64,000 nt of DNA from Musa acuminata AAA Group (Eukaryota; Streptophyta; Magnoliopsida; Zingiberales; Musaceae). The notes under the pieces are model-generated. The model was not told the origin of the DNA, did no database searches, and worked only from the letters and a program-made list of their open reading frames with translations. The stretch's first letter is position 1. Each line of letters starts with the position of its first letter. A program made the translations under genes and the position numbers. Positions 54,996 through 64,000 of this stretch are shown piece after piece. The DNA is taken from positions 13,404,501 through 13,468,500 of the forward strand of contig NC_088356.1 in assembly GCF_036884655.1 (NCBI RefSeq). Direction: 5' to 3'.

Positions 54996-56589
54996 TGTTA
55001 GGACTGGAGCGGCACTAAGAGGGGGGGGTGAATTAGTGCAACGGTAAAGTATGATAAACTTTCGACGATTTAAACACTTACGGAAACTTTGTACGTTAAA
55101 AGCAACGTTTTGTTTGAAACTGTTTCGATTGCGTTTTAACTTGAAGGCATATGTAAGAAGGAGACAAAGAAGTAGAGCATCAAAATGAAGATGGTTTGCA
55201 GTAATATAAATGACAATAAGATAAATGCAAACCAGAGAAGACGGTAGTTTATAGTGGTTCGGTCAATCGTGACCTACATCCACTCCTCCGATTCCTCTTC
55301 CGTCGAGGCCACCGGCACCCACTAATGATCTTCCTTTACTAGGCGAAAATCAACCTCCTTCTTACACCCCTCTTACAATCTCTTACAAGTGGTTCACCCT
55401 TTTACAAAGATTTCAATGAAAAGAAAGGAGGTGAACACTCAAGCTATTGAAAACAAGACTTTTCCTAAAGCTTTTCTCAACTTCTAGCTTCTCCAAAAGG
55501 TTGTTATCTCAGCTGAGATTTGAGGGGTATTTATAGGCCTCAAGAGGATTCAAATTTGGGCTTCCAAATTTGAAGTCTCTTTGGTTCCCGATGCTGGCGG
55601 TACCACCGCCTGTCAGTTTCTGACACTGACAGTGGACTGGCGGTGCCACCGCCCAGCCAAGCGGTGCCACCGCCTAGGCCAATTCAGCTCACTGGTTGGG
55701 CTCCAAACTTGGCCCAAACCAATCCGAACTCGGGCCCAATTGGCCCCTACTTGGGTTATAGGATTAACACCTAATCCTAACCCTAATTAACGTGCTAACT
55801 ACGAATTTAAAGACATTTTCTAAGCTATTACAAAGTCTGTAAGTCAAGACTTCTTCCGGCGAGCTTCCGACGAACTTCCGACGGTCTTCCGATAAACTCT
55901 CGGAAACCATTCTGCGGACTCCCGGCAAGCTCCTAGATTTCACGATTTGATCTTGGCGAGTTCCAACGAGCTTCTTTGGCAAGCTCCGATCTTTCTCGGC
56001 GAGCTCCGCGAACTTCCAACGAACCTTCTGGCGAGCTTTCGAAAAACCCTTCGGCAAGCTCCCTACTCATTCTCGACTAGTTCTGGCAGCATTCCCGACG
56101 AACCTTCGGACTTCCGTCGAACTCTCGAACTCGCAAGAAATCCTTCGCGCTTGACTCCGATACTTTATTTCGCTTTATGTCTTCATCGTTATCGTAGTTA
56201 ATCCTGCACACACAAGCCAAAACTCTACTCCGATCTAGACAATTATTACAAAGCGAATTGACATTCTGTTGCCCGGCACGTCATTGGTTGGTGCTTCGTC
56301 CGATTCTTCGGCGCATCGTCCTCTCTTGCGGCTTGTTGCCCAATCGGCAGTTGACCTCCGCAACCCCGATATCCTTGGCGCAATTTCGCTCTCCTTGGCC
56401 CGATGCCCGACGTCCGACGTCCGAAGCCTTCTGCCGTCCAATATCTTGATGTGATCTCCTCCGGCGCAACGTCAATTCCTCCTGCGCTAATTGTCTAATC
56501 CTGATCGAGTAGACCTGCATCACTCAAAATATAATTTAAATTATAAACACATATCAAGTGGTTTCATCATCAAAATACGAGATTCAACA
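54996..56589 (-). repeat. 3' LTR of element F
   Basis: tgttaggactggagcgg...gattcaaca. U5 G-tract hairpin about 55011-55040, TATA-like on minus 55528-55536, palindrome cluster 55590-55680, GGAAGTTCG-type repeats 55850-56130. Confidence 0.93.
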
Positions 56590-58873
56590 ATCTTCCCCTT
56601 TTTGATGATGACAACCACTTGATGATGGAGTTAACCTTAACTCCCGGAGTTTAAACAAACTCCCCCTATCAATATGCCATATTGATAGAACCTTGAATTC
56701 AAACTGAATTCAAGTCATTACAATATTCATCATGAATACTTGCAACACATCATCATGAACATATGCATAAACTTATGCATCACATGTCATGTCATCAACA
56801 TACTTCTCCCCCTTTGTCATCAACAAAAAGGAGAAGTACCACAATCAAGTGTTCGTTATATGGGTTCAACTCATTGCATGAAAAACATAGTATTAAATTT
56901 TTATCATCATGCAATCTAGTAATTTTACAACATTTTAGAACTTGCAAGCTTGCAATTTAGAGATGTTCAAGAAAGCAACTCTTGCTTCTTGAAATATGCA
57001 AGTTTTATAATCTAGCAAATTCAAATATATGCAAGTTGGCATATTTGCTTTTCTTGAGATAGGCACGATAGCACATTTTTGCATTTTCTTGATGTTTCAA
57101 GCTAGCAATTCTCGGTGATGTTCAAGATAGCAATTTCTTCTCTTTTGAGAAGTGCAATTTTTGCTTTCTTCTTGAATTGTGCAAGCTAGCTATCTCCCCC
57201 TTAGCCATTGTCAAAAGGAAGGGAAGACCCTTTATGTCAATTTCTAAATCATGACAAAGGTGAGTAATCATTCTTATTTAAAAATTCTATAATTGAGATA
57301 AACCTTGAATTCAAATTAAGGCAATATTAATCATGATTCACATCATATGTAATACATCACATAAAAAGCATAAGTATTGCATGCATCATTTTAGCAACAA
57401 ATCGTAGCATTTCATCACATGACAAGATATCAGCAAGTAAAATTACAATGCAAGTTCTTGATATCTTAACATGGCATATGGCAATCATAGCATTTCGATT
57501 ATCAATTTACCATATATTTCGATGCAAGCTTCTTTTGATATCTTAACATAATTCAAATTCAAATATGGCACTTATAGCATTAATTCATATATTTATCATT
57601 CAAATATGGCACTCATAGTATCAATTCATATATTTCTCCTCCTTTGTCATTACCGAAAAGAAGGGAGAAATAATCATTATACAAGCCAACTTACAAAATC
57701 ATGTCATGATATCAAGAAAATTCAAGAAGGACATGATTCATTCAATAAATCCTTTTAATAGAGCAAAAGAATTATACAACCAATATATCAATATCATAGA
57801 TCAAGTCATGATTCGTGATTCACCATAAAGCAAATTAATTTTCAGTCATCTCATCAGGCTTTTAAAGAATTTTTGAAACATAGGAGAATGATTAATTTAA
57901 GCATGCAATGTTTCAATCAAATTCAAGTCATGAATACCAATACTTTCATATTGTGAGTATCAATTCATGAATACCAAAAGATATTATTTGTGATTCCAAT
58001 TTTGCAAGATCAATATTATGATTTAAATAAAACTTATTCAAATCAAATCGGTAACTTGAAACTCATAATTAAGTCATCAAAATCAATTTCGAGATTCACA
58101 AAATATCATGAAATCATTAATCTCGATCAGATGGGAAAAGTATTTTTTAAGTGATTCTTTTTCATCTAAGCATGCCTTAGTCTTTATATGCCAAATCAAT
58201 ATAAGCATGAAAGTTCAAGACGTAAAGACAAAATCTTATAAGACAACTCATTTATAAAATATTCATCATGTTTATTTTCATGAGATTCACAAGATTGGTA
58301 AAATAAATTCATTAATCTCAATAGGATAGAAAATTATTTCCATTTCATACAATTGATTTCATGTGAGGGTATTCAAGTCTTTTTATGAAAACAAGTATCA
58401 TCATTTAAAATTGAAAATAAGTTTCGTTATGAAGCCGTCAAGACCAAACACATCATGATATCACGTCTATCATCAAAAGACTATCAAGAAATTCATACAT
58501 AGATGTACATGCACTATGTCATCTTAATATGTCATGAGAATGTCATCTTAATTCATCATAAAAACGATTAGACCAAAAGCATATTAATCTAAAATGAGAG
58601 GTTCAAATCAACATTTACTTCAAAAACTCATGCATGATGTATACATATGTATAGATTAATCCTCAGCATTATCACATATCATATTATCATCCCTAATATT
58701 GCATCATTCAACATTTCAAAACATAATATGCATGAAACCTTTGCAATATACTTTTCATGATCAATTTTTTTAATTTTTCAAAGATGCTACAAAGAAAAAC
58801 ATGATATGATTTTTGAAAAATAATTTTTTTATTTTCTATTCCTACTATCTAAATTAAGCACTCATGAAGGGCT
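56590..58873. other. AT-rich 3' non-coding region of element F
   Basis: Purine tract and hairpin 56559-56612, palindrome chain 56625-56720, PPT-like tracts near 56805-56835, 57194 and 57636. gctagcaatt-type repeats 56930-57190. The rest is AT-rich and related to element B 29280-32000 in reverse. No gene supported. Confidence 0.77.
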
Positions 58874-59806
58874 TTAAGTAATTTTAAAATAATTTAAGAG
58901 AGTTGAGTTACTCACCTTGTAGTCGAAGCCCGTCAAAGCCCAATTTGCCGTTTCGCCTTTAGAAGTTTTTGATTCATCCTTGGTTGCCTTCCTCTTCTTT
59001 GGCCTCTTCCTCCATTCAAGTTCATTGTTTATTTTAGATTTTTGTTTAATAAACTTATTAAGATTTAGTGTTTGAAGTTCAAGTTCAACATTGTCCTCAT
59101 CACTTGAGTCATCGCTCAAGTGGTATTCATTTGTCTGGAGTTCCAAATCCTTCCTGTTCTTTGGAAGGTGATTTTGTTCATCATGTTCATCATGTGTATT
59201 GTGAACCATTTCATATGTCATCAATGAACCAATTAGTTCTTCAAGTGGAAAAATATTTAAATCTTTTGTTTCTTATATTACGGTTATTTTAGGATCCCAC
59301 CTTTTTTTAAGGGATCTTAAGATCTTGCTCACGAGATCAAAATTCGAAAAAGATTTACCAAGAATACTTAGATTATTGACGACATCCGTAAAACGGGTGT
59401 AAATGTCGCTTATAGTCTCACTTGGTTGTATTCGAAAAAGCTCAAAATCATGCAATAAAATGTTAACTTTCGAGTCTTTGACTCTACTAGTTCCCTCGTG
59501 CGTGATTTGAAGTGTTCACCAAATATCAAAAGCCGTTTCGCACATTGAAATCCGATTGAACTCAGTTTTGTCCAAAGCGCAAAATAAGGCATTCATAGCC
59601 TTTGCGTTTAAAGAAAAATACTTCTTCTTCAAATCCGACCATTCGTTCATCGGTTTAGAGGGAAGTTGAAAACTATTTTCAACGATATTCCATAAATCTA
59701 AATTCAAGAAAACTCTCATTTGAGTTTTCCAATAAGTGTAGTCCAATCCGTTAAACAACGGTGGACGAAAAATCGATAAGCCCTCTTGAAAGTCATGAAG
59801 AGCCAT
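58874..59806 (-). pseudogene. gag: Broken short gag of element F
   Basis: Starts at 59806 (MALHDFQEGLSIFRPP). It carries the gag core with NEWSDLKKKYFSLNAKAMNA and GTSRVKDSKVNILLHDF, but has stops after FDIW (near 59514) and after ITVI (near 59271). From 59224 it is open to the end: an acidic DDSSDEDN segment, a basic WRKRPKKRKATKDES segment, and the ending NYFKIT shared with B. No zinc knuckle. A few codons are missing near the N-terminus (RVFLNLDLW). AAG|GTGAGT at 58910-58918 (minus) is a perfect 5' splice-site consensus. Confidence 0.87.
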
Positions 59807-59842
59807 TTCTCTCGAGTGTAAATCCGAAATGAGAAATACCGG

Positions 59843-59854
59843 GCTCTGATACCA
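59843..59854 (-). other. Primer binding site of element F
   Basis: Minus strand TGGTATCAGAGC, perfect, two bases from the LTR at 59857. Confidence 0.93.
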
Positions 59855-59856
59855 AT

Positions 59857-61474
59857 TGTTAAGACCGGAGCGGCACTAAGAGGGGGGGGTGAATTAGTGC
59901 AACGGTAAAGTATGATAAACTTTCGACGATTTAAACACTTACGGAAACTTCGTACGATAAAAGCAATGTTTTGTTTGAAACTGTTTCGATTGCGTTTTAA
60001 CTTGAAGGCATATGTAAGAAGGAGACAAAGAAGTAGAGCATCAAAATGAAGATGGTTTGCAGCAATATAAATGACAATAAGATAAATGCAAACCAGAGAA
60101 GACGGTAGTTTATAGTGGTTCGGTCAATCGTGACCTACATCCACTCCTCTGATTCCTCTTCCGTCGAGGCCACCGGCATCCACTAATGATCTTCCTTTAC
60201 TAAGCGAAGATCAACCTCCTTCTTACACCCCTCTTACAAACTCTTACAAGTGGTTCACCCTTTTACAAAGATTTCAATGAAAAGAAAGGAGGTGAACACT
60301 CAAGCTATTGAAAACAAGACTTTTCCTAAAGCTTTTCTCAACTTCTAGCTTCTCCAAAAGGTTGTTATCTCAGCTGAGATTTGAGGGGTATTTATAGGCC
60401 TCAAGAGGATTCAAATTTGGGCTCCAAAATTTGAATTCTCTTTGGTTCCCGATGTTGGCGGTGCCACCGCCTGTCAGTTTCTGACACTGATAGTGGAATG
60501 GTGGTGCCACTGCCCAGCCAAACGGTGCCACCGCCCAGCTCTCGGGTGCTGGGCGGTGCCACCGCCCAGTCTAGGCGGTGCCACCGCCTAGGCCAATTCA
60601 GCTCACTGGTTGGGCTCCAAACTTGGCCCAAACTAGTCCGAACTCGGGCCCAATTGGCCCCTACTTGGGTTATAGGATTAACACCTAATCCTAACCCTAA
60701 TTAACGTGCTAACTATAAATTTAAAGATATTTTCTAAGCTATTACAAAGTTCGTTAGTCAAGACTTCTTCCGGCGAGCTTCCGATGAACTTCCGACGGTC
60801 TTCCGATAAACTCTCGGAAACCATTCTGCGGACTCCCGACAAGCTCCTAGACTTCACGATTTGATCTTGGCGAGTTCCAATGAGCTTCTTTGGCAAGCTC
60901 CGATCTTTCTCGGCGAGCTCCGTGAACTTCCAACGAACCTTCTAGCGAGCTTCCGAAAAACCCTTCGGCTAGTTCTGGCAGCATTCCCGACGAACCTTCG
61001 GACTTCCGTCGAACTCTCAAACTCGCAACAAATCCTTCGCGCTTGACTCCGATAATTTATTTCGCTTTATGTCTTCATCGTTATCGTACTTAATCCTGCA
61101 CACACAAGCCAAAACTCTACTCCGATCTAGACAATTATTACAAAGCGAATTGACATTCTGTTGCCCGACACGTCATTGGTTGGCGCTTCGTCCGATTCTT
61201 CAGCGCATCATCCTCTCTTGAGGCTTGTTGCCCAATCGGCGGTTAACCTCCGCAACCCCGATATCCTTGGCGCAATTTCGCTCTCCTTGGCCCAATGCCC
61301 AACGTCCGAAGCCTTCTGCCGTCCAATATCTTGATGTGATCTCCTCCGGCGCAACGTCAATTCCTCCTGCGTTAATTGACTAATCCTGATCGAGTAGACC
61401 TGCATCACTCAAAATATAGTTTAAATTATAAACACATATCAAGTGGTTTCATCATCAAAATACGAGATTCAACA
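59857..61474 (-). repeat. 5' LTR of element F
   Basis: tgttaagaccggagcgg...gattcaaca. TATA-like on minus 60389-60397. It has more GGCGGTGCCACCGCC units (60460-60600) than the 3' LTR, and lacks a few dozen bases near 60965 and 61300 that the 3' LTR keeps. Confidence 0.93.
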
Positions 61475-61913
61475 GCTAATCTACTTTGAAGTGACAACTA
61501 AGTGAAAGAAGAGTCGATAAGCAAATTTTACAAAGGAAGGACCCAAAACTTCATAAGTTTGCGAGGCGATGCTCGTTAAAGCTCTAACAAGCATCCACCC
61601 AGTTCAAAAAACATGAGGCATTTAAGAGACTGGCACATAGTAAGGGTGGTCTTTTCCTTCATCTGGAGGATCCGTAGGAACCAACAAGGATCAACACAAC
61701 TCAACCAACCCCACACTAGAGTTAGAGTCATTGGCGAGTTGAAGCAGCATGATGGATCAAAGGTTCGACTACTCAAAAACAATAGCAGAGAGCAACTAGG
61801 AGTCAAGATGCACATTATAGTTGGAGCAGAATATTGAAGACTCAGCAAAGGCGAGGAGTTGTAGTGTCAGTAAAGGCTTCGACGAGGGCATCAAAGGAAT
61901 AAGTGGAGGAGAA
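61475..61913 (+). other. LARD1 internal segment 5 with purine tract
   Basis: Homologous in reverse to 48790-49230 of LARD2. It ends with aagtggaggagaa (61901-61913), the purine tract next to the 3' LTR. No gene. Confidence 0.83.
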
Positions 61914-62360
61914 TGTCATGGACAAAGTTCTAAACATGATGTTTGATTTAATACTTATATATGTCCGTGTCTTTCTATTTGTTCATGCTTTGCACAGCAT
62001 ATAGAGGAACGGTCGAAGGCTTAACAACCCCATTTTAGTTGGGTTTGGTGGCCTTCTTAGGCTTGTAAATAAATGTTGTATTATGTGAACACTTGTGTGA
62101 GATATTCGATCTGTAGTGGACCATTTTGACCCTTTGTTGTGCAACCGTTCAGAACTTGTAAAGTCTATTTATAATTTGCATTGTCTATAAAGTGTTTTTG
62201 GGAATGTTTACTTATGGATCCCGAGTGAGGCGCTTTCTCTAACCCGTTTTCTCTTTTATAGGTCCTAAGGGACCATGAGAGGTTTCGGGGAGGCTGATCT
62301 TTGTGGAGGAACACGCAAGGGTGCCGCACGACTTAGGCAAAACTAGCTAAGTCCGTAACA
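61914..62360 (+). repeat. 3' LTR of LARD1
   Basis: tgtcatggacaaagttc...gtccgtaaca, 447 bp, uninterrupted. Followed by ctag (62361-62364), the mate of ttag at 6019-6022. Confidence 0.93.
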
Positions 62361-64000
62361 CTAGGGCGTATCCCCAGAATGAGATGGGTAGGTCGGTAAA
62401 GCTCATTATAGACCACACCATGTCCAATAGTGTATGATTCATTATTTCAGATACACCATTGAGTTGAGGTGTATAAGGAGGTGTCCATTGGGATATAACC
62501 ACATGATCCTTGAGGAATTGGGTGAACTTTATACTCAAGTACTCACCTCCTCGATCTGATCGAAGTATCTTAATACTATTTCCAGTCTAGTTCTCCACTT
62601 CATTATTATACTCCCTGAATTTAAGGCCCCAAACTTGTACCTCATCAAGTACATATGTCCATATCTTGAGAAATCATTAGTAAAAATAATAAAGTAGGAG
62701 TAACCACTTATGGCATTAGTTGACATAGGTCTACATATATCACTATGTATGAGTTCCAACACCTCATTGGCTCTCTCTCCAGTTCCACTAAATGAAGAGT
62801 TGGTTAGTTTTCCACGAAGGCAAGGCTCGTAAGTTACATATGACTCATAGTCGAATGGATCTAGATATCCATCCTTTAGTAACATTTGAATCCTTCCCTC
62901 GTAGATGTGACCTAGTCTATAGTGCCACAAGTATGCACTGTTTACCTCATCTCGTTTCCTCTTGGACACACTTACATTCATGATATGTGGAGCAATGTCT
63001 AGCATAAACAAACTATTATGCAATGTTCCTCTCATGATGATCTCATCATCTAATAATATTGAATAACTATTGTTCTCAAAAATAAATTTATATCCACTAA
63101 CTCTCAAACATGAAATGGAAATAATATTTTTGATAATAGAAGGAACAAAATAGCATGCATCAAATGCAATAATAGCTCCACCAGGTAGATGTAGGGTGAC
63201 TTTGGCAATAGCTACTATAGTAACTTTTGCTTCATTGCCCATCTTAAGGTTCATCTCGCCTTTCGTTAATCTCCTAGGTAATTCCAGAACATACAATGAA
63301 TTTCAAATATGATAAGCTCTAGCAGTATCCAATACCCAAGTGTTATCAAAAGAGTCTGATAAATGGAGACTAATCATTAATGTATCTGCCAAGCTTCTGT
63401 TTCGCCCTCTCTATAATGTACTTTTTGTAGTTCCTCTTCTAATGCCCATCTTTCCTATAGTGGAATCATTGGCTTTTGTCCTTTGCAGGATCTTTCTTAA
63501 CAACCTTTACTTTACCCGGTCTGCCCTTGCCCTTACCCTTTTTAAGGAACTTTTCTATCTTTCTTTTCTTTTTTGTCTCACTAGCATAGAGAACTATCTT
63601 CTCCTTCTTGATAGTGCTCTCTACCTCCCTTAACATATTGAGGAGCTTAAGGAGAGTCATCTAAATCTTATTCATATTAAAATTCATTATGAACTATAAA
63701 AAGGAATCTGGTAGGGACTGAAGCACATGATTCATACATAGGTTATCCTCTAGGACCATTCCTAGACCTGTGAGTTTCTCTATCCACTCAATCATCTTTA
63801 GGACACGGTTTTGAACTAGTGTCCCCTTAGTCATCCTAGTACAGAAGAGGCTCTTGGATATCTCATATCGCCGAGTCCTTCCCTATTCCTCAAATAGTTT
63901 GCGAACATGTAGGAGAATGGATCTGGTATCCATCTTTTCATGCTATCTCTATAACTCAAGAGTTATGGAGCCCAACATGTAACACTGAGCAAGAGTAGAG
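62361..64000 (-). pseudogene. gag-pol: Gag, protease and integrase N-terminal part of the oldest copia element
   Basis: Sense order from the right edge. A gag fragment with HEKMDTRSILLHVRKLFEE and MIEWIEKLTGLGMVLEDN (stops included) is followed by a Lys-rich segment ([13 protein letters not shown]) and a decayed zinc knuckle near 63420-63480 in which Cys codons have become stop or Tyr. Then comes protease with TWVLDTARAYHI, the catalytic Gly changed to Ala. Integrase zinc-binding region: LWHYRLGHIYEGR...CLRGK (62535-63296). Integrase core: ELIHSDICRPMS and WTPPYTPQLNGVSE. It ends WGYAL at 62365, where LARD1 entered. The reading resumes at 6018. The element continues beyond the right window edge. 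Confidence 0.88.

Larger units (their letters stand above)
54996..61474 (-). mobile_element. Element F: non-autonomous Sirevirus-like copia element
   Basis: Complete minus-strand element, 6.5 kb, with a perfect TSD, gctaa at 54991-54995 and 61475-61479. 3' LTR 54996-56589, AT-rich DNA, broken gag 58874-59806, primer site 59843-59854, 5' LTR 59857-61474. No pol. The LTRs are very similar to each other and belong to the same LTR subtype as element E (GGAGCGGCACTAAGAG end). Confidence 0.94.
6023..62360 (+). mobile_element. LARD1: non-coding LTR element, heavily nested
   Basis: Outer shell of almost the whole window. The left LTR is 6023-6191 plus 7685-7967 (split by a solo LTR) and the right LTR 61914-62360. 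A tRNA-iMet-type primer site is at 7970 and a purine tract abuts 61913. Internal pieces are 7968-8455, 34573-34752, 47761-48334, 52968-54995 and 61475-61913; none encodes a recognisable gag or pol. Flanks are ttag (6019-6022) and ctag (62361-62364), a 4-bp TSD with one mismatch. The first LTR base pair has become TA rather than TG. Removing all inserts leaves an element of under 5 kb. The large non-coding layout fits the class called LARD. Confidence 0.88.

Noticed and set aside
1..64000. Host genes or integrated pararetrovirus (badnavirus-type) sequence
   Set aside because: Every coding similarity seen is gag or pol of LTR retrotransposons; no movement-protein or caulimovirid-type RT segment and no host exon pattern was recognised.

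Overview
This window is plant nuclear heterochromatin with no host gene that I can see. Essentially all 64 kb is LTR retrotransposons nested inside one another. The lineages (Sirevirus-like Ty1/copia, a Ty3/gypsy element, long non-coding LTR derivatives), the tRNA-iMet primer sites and the AT-rich spacers point to a large monocot genome. The style of the repeats recalls Musaceae (Musa/Ensete), but that is an impression rather than a database result.

The stack can be ordered from target-site duplications (TSDs) read directly in the sequence. (0) The oldest layer is a decayed Ty1/copia element on the minus strand. Its gag/protease/integrase half is at 62361-64000 and its integrase/RT half at 4968-6018. 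(1) A non-coding LTR element, 'LARD1' (plus strand, 6023-62360), split it, leaving a 4-bp duplication (ttag/ctag). (2) LARD1 then received a solo LTR (6192-7684), Sirevirus-like elements B (8456-34572, TSD GACCG), E (34753-47760, TSD CAATG) and F (54996-61474, TSD GCTAA), and an inverted relative of itself, LARD2 (48335-52967, TSD ATGG). (3) Element C (10105-28143, TSD CTTTC) entered the 5' LTR of B. Element D (18561-27579, TSD AGTTG) then entered the 5' LTR of C. A gypsy element (37619-42906, TSD GGTTG) entered the gag gene of E. Element A (1-4967, running off the left edge) entered the RT gene of layer 0 inside its YVDD active-site box.

Only C carries a near-complete gag-pol, and it is broken by stops and frameshifts. 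A, B, D and F carry only a shortened gag; E carries gag and protease; LARD1 and LARD2 have no recognisable protein. All these parasites share TG...CA LTR ends and a primer site for initiator-Met tRNA. A-F also share a purine tract set in a long hairpin, so they were probably mobilised in trans by a C-like autonomous relative. The only uninterrupted gag frames without an obvious lesion are the two 287-codon frames of element D.

The most unusual signals are: a conserved chain of palindromes ending in a hairpin that holds the 3' LTR junction in its loop; a G/C-tract hairpin at the end of U5; GGCGGT/ACCGCC palindrome clusters upstream of each TATA box; a splice-donor-like site at the same gag codon in all seven gag copies, with an acceptor-like site in the LTR; a UAG at the gag/protease boundary shared by C and E; the three-LTR structure of D; and the 4-bp TSDs of the LARD family. 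I saw no genuinely new multi-gene system.
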